DNA of 64,000 nt from Arthrobacter sp. Y81 (GCF_002929335.1 NZ_PJIL01000009.1:1-64000); one strand, 5' to 3'; numbered from the stretch's first letter, positions 52,342-63,700 are shown. Translations and numbers: made by a program. Notes: generated by a model not told the origin, from the letters alone.

Positions 52342-52974
52342 ATGGAAACAATTGAGCACGTTTCACCGGGGGGCGGGCATCGGCGCCGTGCAGCATCCGA
52401 CGAGCCATCCGGCGGTATCCGGGGCGATGAATCGGACTTGATTGCCGGCGTCCGGGCCGGGGATGCAGAGTCCATGGCGGTGCTGTATGAACGGCACCGC
52501 GAGCCGGGGCTGCGGTTCATCCGGGGTCTAATGTCCGGCGCCCAGGAGGCCGAGGATGTGCTTCATGACGCGTTCGCCAAGGCTGTTGGCGCAATCAGGA
52601 ACGGCTACGGGCCCACGGACGTGTTTGGCCCGTATCTGAGCACCGCAATCCGTTCCGTGGCTATGACGTTCTGGAGCAAACGTGTTCGTGAGCAACCGGC
52701 ACCCGACGAAGTCCTGGATCCGGGACCTGTCGATGATCAGGGGCTCGAGACGGTCCTGACTGTGTTCGAACAGGAACACGTCGCTGCTGCGATGCGTTCC
52801 CTGCCGGAGCGCTGGCGGACGGTGCTCTGGTACGCCGAGGTCATGGGCGAGAAGCCACGAAACATAGCACCGATCCTGGGCCTCGAACCCAACGCGGTGT
52901 CCGCGTTGCTCATCCGTGCCAAGGCGGGGCTGCGCACCGCGTACGAGCAACAGAGCGGATCGGAACTGAGCTAG
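52342..52974 (+). CDS. ECF-type RNA polymerase sigma factor
   Basis: A 210-residue ECF sigma factor. Region 2 spans about 33-115 (QEAEDVLHDAFAKAVGAIRNGYGPTDVF in two adjoining helices, then PYLSTAIRSVAM) and region 4 about 152-200 (LPERWRTVLWYAEVMGEKPRNIAP, in one helix-turn-helix unit, then AVSALLIRAKAGLRTAY). It is closely related to the sigma part of the protein encoded at 49954-51105 but has no anti-sigma-like tail, and no separate anti-sigma gene follows. ATG 52342 is chosen over an in-frame GTG at 52303. It is divergent from the alpha-CTD-like gene. Confidence 0.85.
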   Translation: METIEHVSPGGGHRRRAASDEPSGGIRGDESDLIAGVRAGDAESMAVLYERHREPGLRFIRGLMSGAQEAEDVLHDAFAKAVGAIRNGYGPTDVFGPYLSTAIRSVAMTFWSKRVREQPAPDEVLDPGPVDDQGLETVLTVFEQEHVAAAMRSLPERWRTVLWYAEVMGEKPRNIAPILGLEPNAVSALLIRAKAGLRTAYEQQSGSELS

Positions 52975-53011
52975 GCTCACTGGCTTGGATCGATGCTGGC
53001 GAAAAATCTCT

Positions 53012-53209
53012 TCAGGCTGTGGGCTTCAAGTCGGTGAGATCCACGATGCTCCCGGTGACTGCTGCTTCGCGCACGGCCCAGATCCCGGCAATTGCGACGT
53101 CCTCGTACGCGTAGGCCACCGAAGTGAGCATCACCTCACCATCCTCTGCGACCAGTCGGAACCTGAAGCAATCGTCCGCGTCCATAAACAGTTCGAACAA
53201 AGCGGCCAT
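53012..53209 (-). CDS. DUF1508 / YegP-like small protein
   Basis: A 65-residue protein with the YegP/DUF1508 pattern: FELFMDADDCFRFRLVAEDG, then TSVAYAYEDVAIAGIWAVRE and a terminal VDLTD strand. The family forms small compact folds, often as tandem repeats; the function is unknown. GGAG 8 bases before ATG 53209 supports expression. It reads toward the second sigma gene and ends 37 bp from it. Confidence 0.78.
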   Translation of the reverse strand: MAALFELFMDADDCFRFRLVAEDGEVMLTSVAYAYEDVAIAGIWAVREAAVTGSIVDLTDLKPTA

Positions 53210-53315
53210 GGGTCGTTCTCCTAACGTGATGCGAATCGTTCACAACGCAGGGTCTTAACCGCATGAAGAGGTGATCATGACGGCGGCCGCATCCCCGTTG
53301 ACCCTGTTTAAACCG

Positions 53316-53362
53316 AGAACGACGGCGACGCTCCGGACTCGCCGGTGTGTCGCCGTCGTTCT
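53316..53362 (-). terminator. Terminator of the dimethylglycine-oxidase operon
   Basis: AGAACGACGGCGAC at 53316-53329 pairs perfectly with 53349-53362 around a 19-nt loop that itself contains CCGG pairs. It lies 36 bp after the dimethylglycine oxidase stop. Only a short TTTA follows on the minus strand, so efficiency is uncertain. Confidence 0.65.
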
Positions 53363-53397
53363 GGCGCAAAAAGAGGTCAGGACGGTGCGCTGGAGCG

Positions 53398-55926
<2,529 letters not shown>

Positions 55927-56904
55927 TTAGCGGAATACGACGGTGCGGGTGTTGTTGAGCAGGACGCGGTGCTGGCAATGCCACTTCACGGCCCGGGACA
56001 GGGCCTGCGATTCGGCATCCCGGCCGACCGTCACCAGGGCGTCCGCATCAAGGCTGTGGTCCACCCGGAAGACCTCCTGCTCGATGATGGGTCCTTCGTC
56101 CAGGTCCGGCGTCACGTAGTGCGCCGTGGCCCCGACGAGCTTCACACCGCGGTCGTAGGCCTGGTGGTAGGGCTTGGCGCCTTTGAAGCCGGGCAGGAAC
56201 GAATGGTGGATGTTGATGGCACGGCCGCGGAGGCTGGTGCACAGGTCGTTGGACAGGACCTGCATGTAGCGGGCCAGGACCACCAGGTCCGCGTCGTACT
56301 GGGCCACGAGTTCCAGCAGCCGCGCCTCGGCTTCCGGCTTGGTGCCGGGCGTCACTGGGACGTGGATGAAGGGAAGTCCGGCGGATTCGGCCATGGCGCG
56401 CAGGTCCTCGTGGTTGGAGACCACGACGGCGATCTCCGCGCCCAGGCTGCCCGCCTGCCAGCGGAAGATCAGGTCGTTGAGGCAGTGCCCGAACTTCGAG
56501 ACCATCACCAGCAGCCGCTGCGGCCTGCCGTCGTGGATAGTGAAGTCCATCCCGAATTCGCTGGCTGTCGGCTCAAACTCGGCGGTGAGGCCCTCCGCGA
56601 CCTGGCCGAGCTCCCCGCGGGCCCGGTCACCGGAACCGGAGCCGCCTCCGGTGAACGCCGTGCGCAGGTAGAGCTTGCCGCTGACGTGGTCATCGAACTG
56701 CTGATGCTCCACGATGTCGAAGCCGCGGTCGGCCAGGAAGGCGGTGACAGCCCGGACGATGCCGGGCCGCTCGGGGCAGGCCAGGGTGAGGACGAACTCC
56801 GCCGGGCGGGTCTTGGAGACCGCTGTCGCGGCGCCCGCCACGGCCGTTACCGGGTTGCCGGCCGACTCCACGCCCGCCGGGCGGCTTTCAAGGATTGTGG
56901 TCAC
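55927..56904 (-). CDS. purU: Formyltetrahydrofolate deformylase
   Basis: A 325-residue PurU. An N-terminal ACT domain (about 36-110: LTLACPERPGIVRAVTAFLA) is followed by a formyl-transferase fold with HHSFLPGFKGAKPYHQAYDRG, preceded by INI, and a late DEGPIIEQ. It hydrolyses 10-formyl-THF to formate and THF. Next to a folate-charging demethylase it would return folate and pass C1 units as formate to the formate-dehydrogenase-like enzyme. A Gly/Ser insert (FTGGGSGSGD) interrupts the ACT-catalytic linker. Nine bases separate it from the BCCT gene. Confidence 0.93.
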   Translation of the reverse strand: MTTILESRPAGVESAGNPVTAVAGAATAVSKTRPAEFVLTLACPERPGIVRAVTAFLADRGFDIVEHQQFDDHVSGKLYLRTAFTGGGSGSGDRARGELGQVAEGLTAEFEPTASEFGMDFTIHDGRPQRLLVMVSKFGHCLNDLIFRWQAGSLGAEIAVVVSNHEDLRAMAESAGLPFIHVPVTPGTKPEAEARLLELVAQYDADLVVLARYMQVLSNDLCTSLRGRAINIHHSFLPGFKGAKPYHQAYDRGVKLVGATAHYVTPDLDEGPIIEQEVFRVDHSLDADALVTVGRDAESQALSRAVKWHCQHRVLLNNTRTVVFR

Positions 56905-56912
56905 GATTTCTC

Positions 56913-58907
56913 CTATTTGCTGGCGTCAGTGGGTGCGACGGCGGTGATGGAGCCGGTGTTCGTGGACTCCCCCGGACAACGGGCCTCGGCGGAACAGCGT
57001 CCGTCGCAGTCATGCTTGGTTACGAGTTCAAACTGCACACCGCCGTGCTGTTCCACGCCGGTGCGGATGGCGCGTTCGACGACGGTTGTGGCGAGCCGCT
57101 GCCGCAAGGCCAGCGGATCGCGGCGCAGGTCACGGGTCAGTGCGACACAGAGCAGCAGCATGACCAGCACGAAGGGCAGGGCGGCCACGATGGTGATGCG
57201 CTGCAGGCCGGACAACGCCTCGGACGGTTCATCTCCGCCGGCAAGCAGCATGACGGCTGCCACTCCACCAGTCAGCAGGCCCCAGAAGATCACGAGCCCG
57301 CGGCGGGGTTCGCTGGAGCCGTTGGAGCTCAGGGAGGCCATGATGATGGACGCTGAGTCTGCTCCGGTGATGAAGAAGATGGCCACCAGCACCATGGCCA
57401 GGACGATGACTGCGGCGGTGGCCCAGGCAGGCATGTTCAGGTTCTTGACCAGGTCGAAGAGGGCTCCGTCGAAGGAGATGGAGGGTGCGCCGTCGACCAT
57501 CTTCACGAGGCCGTCGGCGGGATTCTCCGTCTTATCGGCCTGCTGCTGGATGCTGAAGGCGGTGCCGCCGAAGATGCCGAACCAGATCACGCTGACAATG
57601 CTGGGAACCAGCAGCACTCCGGTGACAAACTGCCGGATGGTGCGTCCCCGGCTGATGCGGGCGATGAACATGCCGACAAACGGTGTCCAGGACAGCCACC
57701 AGGCCCAGTAGAAGATGGTCCAGCTGGACATCCAGCTCCGCAGTGCCTCATCTCCCACGGCTTCCGTCCGGGAGGACATTTCCGCCAGGTCCCTGGCGTA
57801 GTCGCCGACGGCGGCCGGAATCAGGTTGAGGATAAAGAGGGTGGGGCCGGCAACAAAGACGATGAGTGCCAGGACGACGGCCAGGACCATGTTGATGTTG
57901 GACAGCCACTGGATGCCGCGGCTGATGCCCGAGACCGCGGAGGCCACGAAGCATGAGGTCAGGATGGCGACGATCACCACGAGCACAGGGGTGCCGAGTT
58001 CTCCGACCCAGCCGTTGGACGTCAGGCCGCTGCCGATCTGGAGGGCGCCAAGGCCCAACGATGCAGCGGTACCGAACAGTGTGGCGAAAATTGCCAGCAC
58101 ATTGATGAACTTGCCGACGGGTCCCTCAACCATCCTGATGCCAAAGAGCGAGGTGAAGGCCGCGGAGATGAGCTGCTTGCGGCCCAGGCGGTAGGTGCCG
58201 TAGGCCATCGCGATGCCCACCACCGCGTACATTGCCCACGGGTGCAGGGTCCAGTGGAAGATGGAGGTGGCCATGGCGGTCTGGATGGCTGCGGGGGTCC
58301 GTCCATCCACGGTTCCGGGCGGCGGCGAGATGTAGTGGTACAGGGGCTCAGCCACGCCGTAGAACATGAGCCCGATGCCCATGCCCGCGGCAAACATCAT
58401 GGAGACCCAGGAGATGGTGCGGAATTCAGGTTTTTCGCCGTCCTTGCCCAGCGGGATGTTGCCGAACTTACCGAGGGCCAGCCACAGGACAAAGACCACG
58501 AAGAGCGAGGCCAGGACCATAAAGAGCCAACCTGTGTACTCCATGACCCAGTCGAGGACGGCCTGCGACGTGGCGCCGAGGCTGTCCCGTCCGAGGAAGC
58601 CCCACAGCACGAAGGCGATGGCGCAGGCGCCCGTGATCCCGAACGTGACCTTGTCGAGGGTGAGCTTGCGGTTCCGTCGTTCCGTCACGGCCCGCTCGGT
58701 CTTGGTCTGGCGCAGTTCCTGCAGGAGCTGGTCATAGTCCTCGGCGTCCAGGTGCGGTGCGGGAGGGAGCGGATCCGGGGCCGTCGGCTCGGGTTCCGAA
58801 GGGGTTGAAGGTGTTAGGACTGCCGCGTGTGCGGCGGGGGTGTTGACGTTGACTTCGGTGTCCACGCTTATGTCACTGTTCAAGCTGGTGTCGCTGTTCA
58901 ATGCCAT
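56913..58907 (-). CDS. BCCT-family glycine betaine transporter (Na+-coupled type)
   Basis: A 664-residue BCCT carrier with 12 helices, a long acidic/Ser-rich N-terminus of about 85 residues (starting with LNSDTSLNSD repeats) and a Cys-containing hydrophilic tail. The unwound helix reads AAGMGIGLMFYGVAEP, the all-Gly form of sodium-coupled betaine carriers such as BetP, unlike the GIGID form of the BetT protein at 12.4 kb. WAWWLSWTPFVGMF marks the substrate-site helix. I infer import of glycine betaine for catabolism. The C-terminal CDGRCSAEARC cluster is unusual and could be a redox or metal site. Confidence 0.88.
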   Translation of the reverse strand: MALNSDTSLNSDISVDTEVNVNTPAAHAAVLTPSTPSEPEPTAPDPLPPAPHLDAEDYDQLLQELRQTKTERAVTERRNRKLTLDKVTFGITGACAIAFVLWGFLGRDSLGATSQAVLDWVMEYTGWLFMVLASLFVVFVLWLALGKFGNIPLGKDGEKPEFRTISWVSMMFAAGMGIGLMFYGVAEPLYHYISPPPGTVDGRTPAAIQTAMATSIFHWTLHPWAMYAVVGIAMAYGTYRLGRKQLISAAFTSLFGIRMVEGPVGKFINVLAIFATLFGTAASLGLGALQIGSGLTSNGWVGELGTPVLVVIVAILTSCFVASAVSGISRGIQWLSNINMVLAVVLALIVFVAGPTLFILNLIPAAVGDYARDLAEMSSRTEAVGDEALRSWMSSWTIFYWAWWLSWTPFVGMFIARISRGRTIRQFVTGVLLVPSIVSVIWFGIFGGTAFSIQQQADKTENPADGLVKMVDGAPSISFDGALFDLVKNLNMPAWATAAVIVLAMVLVAIFFITGADSASIIMASLSSNGSSEPRRGLVIFWGLLTGGVAAVMLLAGGDEPSEALSGLQRITIVAALPFVLVMLLLCVALTRDLRRDPLALRQRLATTVVERAIRTGVEQHGGVQFELVTKHDCDGRCSAEARCPGESTNTGSITAVAPTDASK

Positions 58908-58941
58908 GAGGGATTCCTCTGTTCGGATTCGTGGGCTGGCG

Positions 58942-59292
58942 CTAGACGTGGCCGTCCACTGTCAGGCCTGGGGGGAGGTTGGGAACCTCATCGGATTCGG
59001 TGATCATGATGTCGCCATCGATCACTGTGACTTCGTGGGAGCGGACCGGCAGCTTGGCCGGCGGGGCGTCGACGCTTCCCGTGCGCAGGTTGAACCGTGA
59101 CGCGTGGAGCGGGCATTCGACCCAGCAGTCCTCCACCCAGCCGTCCGCCAGGGAGGCATCCTGATGGGTGCACGTGTCGTCAATGGCAAAAAGCTCGCCC
59201 TCCTCGGTGTGGAAGACGGCGATGGGCGGCGACGTATTTAGCCGCAGCGCTTCCCCTGGCGCCAGTTCACTGAGCGGGCATGCCTTGTGCAT
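58942..59292 (-). CDS. Rieske [2Fe-2S] ferredoxin of the betaine monooxygenase
   Basis: A 116-residue Rieske-type ferredoxin. Cluster ligands are in DTCTHQDASL and CPLHASRFN (C-x-H ... C-x2-H). It is a single-domain electron carrier, as in three-component ring-hydroxylating systems, and would shuttle electrons from the divergently encoded reductase to the oxygenase. It is the first gene of the operon with BCCT, purU and dimethylglycine oxidase. ATG 59292 has AAGAGG 8 bases upstream; the longer in-frame reading overlaps the promoter elements. Confidence 0.92.
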   Translation of the reverse strand: MHKACPLSELAPGEALRLNTSPPIAVFHTEEGELFAIDDTCTHQDASLADGWVEDCWVECPLHASRFNLRTGSVDAPPAKLPVRSHEVTVIDGDIMITESDEVPNLPPGLTVDGHV

Positions 59293-59361
59293 GGAGGGAC
59301 CTCTTCTTCGTTTCGGGGATCCTGGCTGTGCGACGACCGCCGAGCGGAGTTCCGTAGTAAA

Positions 59362-59413
59362 CAACAGCAATCGCAATAAGCAACAGAGTGCGGTAGCTCA
59401 CAGTGCTTGTCAA
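59362..59413 (-). promoter_or_regulatory. Promoter and GTTGC operator for the ferredoxin-BCCT-purU-oxidase operon
   Basis: Reading leftward: TTGACA (59413-59408), 17 bp, CACTCT as a weak -10 (59390-59385), then the 29-bp element 59390-59362 with core TGTTGC-TTATT-GCGATTG. The same layout is repeated in mirror image at 59462-59513. The poor -10 suggests activator dependence or that binding over it controls opening. The likely regulator is an IclR protein. Confidence 0.65.
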
Positions 59414-59461
59414 GGCTTTTCTTCTCTGTTGCGGGTCGGCGTCTTCCTTGCGGGAAGACCC

Positions 59462-59513
59462 TTGACAGTGACCGTGGCATAGATCACGCTGTTGCATATA
59501 GCGATTGTTGTTG
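59462..59513 (+). promoter_or_regulatory. Promoter and GTTGC operator for the reductase-oxygenase operon
   Basis: TTGACA (59462-59467), 17 bp, CACGCT (59485-59490) and the element 59485-59513 with core TGTTGC-ATATA-GCGATTG. It matches the opposite element at 25 of 29 positions and lies 30 bp before the reductase ATG. Equal spacing in both copies argues that promoter and operator are conserved as one unit. Confidence 0.65.
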
Positions 59514-59542
59514 CGTAAGAAGCAATTGAAAGAGGATGTTGA

Positions 59543-60829
59543 ATGCAGACGCTTGCGATTGTGGGAGCTTCCCTGGCAGGCCTTTCCGCCGCCCGGGCGG
59601 CCCGCGCCCAAGGCTTTACCGGACGGCTGGTCATCATTGGCGATGAACCCCACCGGCCGTACGACCGGCCGCCCCTGTCCAAGGACTTCCTGCTCGGTAC
59701 GGTCACGGCGGAGGACCTGCTACTGGAATCCGGCACCGACGATCTGGAGGCGGAATGGGTTCTGGGCACCGAGGCCGCCTCCCTGGATGCCTCCTCGCGG
59801 ACCATCCTCCTTATGGACGGCCGCACTGTGCAGGCGGACGGCATTGTCATTGCCACCGGCGCGAGGGCGCGGCAGCTGCCCGTCCTGGCCGGGCTGAGCA
59901 ACGTCTTCACCCTGCGTACCCTCGGGGACGCACAGAGCCTTGCGCCCGAGCTGGTGCCCGGGAGCAGGATGGCCGTGATCGGTGCCGGATTCATCGGTGC
60001 GGAAGTTGCATCGGCTGCCGCGTCCCGGGGCATGGAAGTGACCATGATCGACACCAAGCCCGTACCGTTCGCCGCCCAGCTCGGCACGGAGATGGGCGGC
60101 GTCGTGGCCGGACTCCACGCAGCCAACGGCGTGGAGCTGATTTCCTCCGCCGTTATAGAGGACTTCTACAGCGGCGAAGGCAACGTCAGCGGACTCCGGC
60201 TGGCCGGCGGACGCTATGTGGCCACCGACGTCGTGGTGGTTGGCATTGGAGCCGAGCCGAACACCGGGTGGCTGGAGGGCTCCGGCCTGGAGCTCCGCGG
60301 CGGCGTCCTGTGCGACGCCATGGGACGCACCGGACTGCCGGGAATCGTGGCAGTGGGGGACTGCGCCGCCTGGTTCGACGAGGCTGTGGGCACACACCGC
60401 CGGGTGGAGCACTGGACCGGGGCCCGGGAGCGTGCCGCCCTGGCTGTTGAGGCGTTGCTGGATGCGGACGCCGCGCCGAAGCCGGCCAAGCCACACTATT
60501 TCTGGTCCGACCAGTACGGGGTCAAGCTGCAGTTCGCCGGCCACTCCGCAGGCTACGACCGCCTGGAGATCGAAGTCGGCGACGTCCTGACGCACAGCTG
60601 CCTTGCCGTTTACTACCGCGGGGATGTTCCCGTCGCGGTCCTCGGGATGAACCAGCCGCGGCTGTTCACCAAGTGGCGGCGGAGCCTCCAGGCGCCGGCC
60701 GCGGCGACCTCCGCCCCGCAGGGTGCGGCGACCACTGCGCGGCCGCACACCCGGCCGGCGGACCAGCACAACAGGCAGGCTGCCTGTGCGGACGCCTCCG
60801 CACTCGTGGGGGCCGCCGTCGTGTCCTGA
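59543..60829 (+). CDS. FAD-dependent ferredoxin reductase of the betaine monooxygenase
   Basis: A 428-residue reductase of the rubredoxin/ferredoxin-reductase type. FAD site LAIVGASLAGLSAARAAR at the N-terminus, FAD motif YDRPPLSKDFL near 39-49, NAD(P)H site VIGAGFIGAEVASAAASRG near 144-162, and GDCAAW near 272. An Ala/Thr/His-rich tail of about 40 residues is extra to the family. It would reduce the Rieske ferredoxin encoded across the divergent promoter. The downstream Rieske oxygenase is 94 bp away on the same strand. Confidence 0.9.
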   Translation: MQTLAIVGASLAGLSAARAARAQGFTGRLVIIGDEPHRPYDRPPLSKDFLLGTVTAEDLLLESGTDDLEAEWVLGTEAASLDASSRTILLMDGRTVQADGIVIATGARARQLPVLAGLSNVFTLRTLGDAQSLAPELVPGSRMAVIGAGFIGAEVASAAASRGMEVTMIDTKPVPFAAQLGTEMGGVVAGLHAANGVELISSAVIEDFYSGEGNVSGLRLAGGRYVATDVVVVGIGAEPNTGWLEGSGLELRGGVLCDAMGRTGLPGIVAVGDCAAWFDEAVGTHRRVEHWTGARERAALAVEALLDADAAPKPAKPHYFWSDQYGVKLQFAGHSAGYDRLEIEVGDVLTHSCLAVYYRGDVPVAVLGMNQPRLFTKWRRSLQAPAAATSAPQGAATTARPHTRPADQHNRQAACADASALVGAAVVS

Positions 60830-60923
60830 AAATCCTGTTCCTGAAACCCGTACCCGAAAACCCCGTCCCTACATAAGTTTTGGCTTTCGTTGTTGTTGAT
60901 CTTTTGTTCGTTAGGAGGACAAA

Positions 60924-62057
60924 TTGTCTGTTGAGGTAAGTGCCCCGAGTCTGATTCCCACGCTGCCCGGTTACACCTATGTGGATGAGGCCGTGTTCCG
61001 GGCCGAGCAGGAGCGGATCTTCGAGCAGATGTGGTTCTGCGCCGTGCGGTCCGCCGACCTGGACAAGGCAGGCGCCTGGCGGACGGTGCAGATCGGGCGG
61101 GAGAGCGTGCTGATCAGCCGCACCCGCAAGGGCGGAATCCGCGCCTTTTACAACATCTGCCGGCACCGTGGCGTCAAGCTGTGCATGGAAGAGCAGGGTG
61201 AAGCCGCACGCTCGTTCCAGTGCCCGTACCACGCCTGGACCTATGACTTCGAGGGCAAGCTCATCGCGGCGCCCAACCTGACCAAGATGCCGGACATCGA
61301 CCGGGACGAGTACGGCCTGGTGAAGGTCCACATCCGCGAATACCTGGGCTACGTGTGGGTATGCCTGGCCGACGAGCCGCCGTCATTCGAAGAGGAGGTC
61401 ATGGGTGCCATCGAGGAACGGCTCGGCGACCTCAAGGCGATCGAAGGCTATGACGTGGCCAACCTCAGCCTGGGCCGCCGCATCCGCTATGACGTGAAGG
61501 CGAACTGGAAGCTCATCATCGAGAACTTCATGGAGTGCTACCACTGCGCCACCATCCACCCGGAACTGACCGAGGTCCTTCCGGAGTTCGCCGACGGCCT
61601 GGCTGCGCAGTACTTCGTGGGCCACGGCGCCGAGTTCGGCGAGGACGTCAAGGGCTTCACGGTGGACGGCTCGGAGGGGCTGGACCTGATTCCCGGGGTG
61701 AGCGAGGACCAGGACCGCCGGTACTACGCCATCACCATCAAGCCCACGGTGTTCGTGAACCTGGTCCCGGACCACGTGATCATCCACCGCATGTTCCCGA
61801 TGGCCGCCGACCACACGATCGTGGAGTGCGACTGGCTGTACGTGCCCAGCGTGGTGGAGAGTGGCAAGGACGTCAGCGCTTCAGTGGAGCTGTTCCACCG
61901 CGTCAACCAGCAGGACTTCGACGCCTGCGAGCGGTGCCAGCCGGCCATGGGCTCGAAGGTCTACGCCAAGGGCGGCGTGCTGGTGCCGAGCGAGCACCAC
62001 ATCGGCGCCTTCCATGACTGGGTGCAGGAGAAGGTCGGGGACATCGTTCCGCGCTAG
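60924..62057 (+). CDS. Rieske oxygenase, probable glycine betaine monooxygenase alpha subunit
   Basis: A 377-residue Rieske non-heme iron oxygenase. Rieske ligands are in ICRHRGVKLC (about 78-87) and QCPYHAWTYD (about 97-106); the mononuclear iron site is in ENFMECYHCATIHPE (about 200-214), including its two His. It resembles GbcA-type oxygenases that demethylate glycine betaine to dimethylglycine with formaldehyde release. The whole neighbourhood (betaine carrier, dimethylglycine oxidase) supports that substrate; stachydrine or carnitine are less likely. The start is TTG 60924 with AGGAGG 5 bases upstream. Confidence 0.88.
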   Translation: MSVEVSAPSLIPTLPGYTYVDEAVFRAEQERIFEQMWFCAVRSADLDKAGAWRTVQIGRESVLISRTRKGGIRAFYNICRHRGVKLCMEEQGEAARSFQCPYHAWTYDFEGKLIAAPNLTKMPDIDRDEYGLVKVHIREYLGYVWVCLADEPPSFEEEVMGAIEERLGDLKAIEGYDVANLSLGRRIRYDVKANWKLIIENFMECYHCATIHPELTEVLPEFADGLAAQYFVGHGAEFGEDVKGFTVDGSEGLDLIPGVSEDQDRRYYAITIKPTVFVNLVPDHVIIHRMFPMAADHTIVECDWLYVPSVVESGKDVSASVELFHRVNQQDFDACERCQPAMGSKVYAKGGVLVPSEHHIGAFHDWVQEKVGDIVPR

Positions 62058-62070
62058 TTGAGGCTTCGTT

Positions 62071-62108
62071 CCGGTGGTTGAGCTTGTTTCGGCAGGCTCA
62101 ACCACCGG
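62071..62108. terminator. REP-like stem-loop between oxygenase and iclR
   Basis: CCGGTGGTTGAGC at 62071-62083 pairs perfectly with 62096-62108 around a 12-nt loop. The core TGGTTGAGC...GCTCAACCA is a palindrome I know as frequent between genes in Arthrobacter-type genomes. It separates convergent genes and probably terminates both. Confidence 0.7.
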
Positions 62109-62116
62109 TTCGGTGT

Positions 62117-62926
62117 TTAACGGCCGGTGTAGCCCATCTTTGCGCTGATCTGCAGGCCCGCCTGTTTCAGTGCTTCGAGGAGTCCCGGGGCCGTTTCGGG
62201 ATCAAAGCGGAAGGCCGGGCCGGAGATGCTGACTGCCCCGATGACCGCACCCAGATGGTTGTACACGGGCACGGACATCGAGTTGAGCCCGATTTCGAAC
62301 TCCTCCCGGACCACTCCATAGCCCTCGCGGGCGACATCGAGGAGCTGGGTTTCGAGCTTGTTCCTGTTGGTGATGGTCCGCGGCGTCCGGGCCGGAAGTC
62401 CGGTCTCCTTCAGGACGCGGTCCCGGTCATCCGCGGACAGTGCTGCCAGCAGGACCTTCCCGCTCGAGGTCGCGTGGAGCGGCGTCAGGCTGCCCACCCA
62501 GTCGTAGGTGGCCAGCGTTGACGGGCCCATGGCCTGGTCCACGTTGACGGCGTAGTTGGAGCGCAGGACGGCGAGGTTCACCGTCTCCTTGAATTCCTCA
62601 GCCAGGTTTTCCAGCACGGGCCGGGCCTCTCGGACCAGGCTGAGCCGCCCGGGGATGGAGCTTGCCAGCCTCAGGATGCCGAACCCCAGCTGGTACTTAC
62701 CGCGATCGCTGTTCTGGTGGACCATTTCCCTGCTCACCAGCGAACCCAGCAGCCGGGAGACGGTGGACTTGTGGATGCCCATCTCCTCGGCGATGTCGCT
62801 CACGCCCGCATGGCCGTCGCGCGCCAGGATTTCCAGGACTGCGAGGGCCCGGTCCACTGACTGGACACCGCCGTGCTGGCCTGACTCCGCATCGACGTCG
62901 GATTCGGGGTCATTCTTCGAAGCCAT
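62117..62926 (-). CDS. IclR-family regulator of the betaine cluster
   Basis: A 269-residue IclR protein. The HTH is near 33-72 (GVSDIAEEMGIHKSTVSRLL) and the effector domain follows (HATSSGKVLLAALSADDRD, VYNHLGAVIGAVSISGPAFR). It is convergent with the Rieske oxygenase and is the best candidate to bind the GTTGC elements at 59.36-59.51 kb. ATG 62926 is preferred to an in-frame TTG at 62941. It shares family and general layout with the IclR protein near creatinase, so cross-recognition of similar sites is possible. Confidence 0.9.
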   Translation of the reverse strand: MASKNDPESDVDAESGQHGGVQSVDRALAVLEILARDGHAGVSDIAEEMGIHKSTVSRLLGSLVSREMVHQNSDRGKYQLGFGILRLASSIPGRLSLVREARPVLENLAEEFKETVNLAVLRSNYAVNVDQAMGPSTLATYDWVGSLTPLHATSSGKVLLAALSADDRDRVLKETGLPARTPRTITNRNKLETQLLDVAREGYGVVREEFEIGLNSMSVPVYNHLGAVIGAVSISGPAFRFDPETAPGLLEALKQAGLQISAKMGYTGR

Positions 62927-63089
62927 GATCCATACTCTCAAGTAGTTTCTGCGGCTTGCCTACCTGCCACAAGGCCGCCGTAGCGTCCTCTCGGTTAGTT
63001 CCACACTTTCGATCCTATGCCGTGGGGTGTGACGCCGCCGACATTGCGTTAAGCGGTTTGACGCGCCCTGCGTGCCACCGGAGGCGCGG

Positions 63090-63662
63090 TCAGCGCAGGT
63101 CCAGGCGCATCAGCACCCGGGGGAAGCCATTGACCACGGAGTCGGTGTCGGCGGCCTTGGTGAAGCCTGCCCTTTCGAAGAGCTGGCGCGTGCCCACATA
63201 TGCCATGGTCAGGTCGACGTGGCTTCCCTGGTTATCGACGGGGTAGCCCTCGATGGCCGGCGCACCGTAGCTGCGGGCGAAGTCGACCGCCCCCCGCAGC
63301 AGGTGGTGGGAGATTCCCTCACCGCGGTGTCCGGGCCGCACCCGGATGCACCACACCGACCACACGTCCAGGTCGTCCACGTGGGGGATCTTGCGGTTGC
63401 GGGCAAAGCTGGTGTCGGCGCGCGGATGGACACCCGACCAGCCCACCACCTCATCGCCGTCGTACGCGATCACCCCGGGCGGCGGATTCTGTTTCACGAG
63501 CTGCTTCACCAGCTCCCCGCGCTCAGTGCCGCGCAACTCCACGTTCTGCTTGGAGCGGATGCGGTAGCTCAGGCACCAGCACACGGACGCATCGGGCCGC
63601 TTGGGTCCCACCATCGTTCGTACGTCCTCGAACACCGTTGCCGGACGAATCTCGATCGCCAT
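63090..63662 (-). CDS. GNAT-family N-acetyltransferase
   Basis: A 190-residue GNAT protein. The acetyl-CoA loop region is VWCIRVRPGHRGEGISHHLL (about 110-129), followed by GAPAIEGYPVD and the C-terminal LFERAGFTKAADTDS. The substrate is unknown; two Cys near the N-terminus (SVCWCLSYR) are typical of one actinobacterial subgroup. GGGAGGA precedes ATG 63662. The 163-bp gap to iclR (62927-63089) shows nothing notable. Confidence 0.85.
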   Translation of the reverse strand: MAIEIRPATVFEDVRTMVGPKRPDASVCWCLSYRIRSKQNVELRGTERGELVKQLVKQNPPPGVIAYDGDEVVGWSGVHPRADTSFARNRKIPHVDDLDVWSVWCIRVRPGHRGEGISHHLLRGAVDFARSYGAPAIEGYPVDNQGSHVDLTMAYVGTRQLFERAGFTKAADTDSVVNGFPRVLMRLDLR

Positions 63663-63700
63663 GTCGTGGAGTCCTCCCGTGAGCTGTTCCGGTCCCCGGC

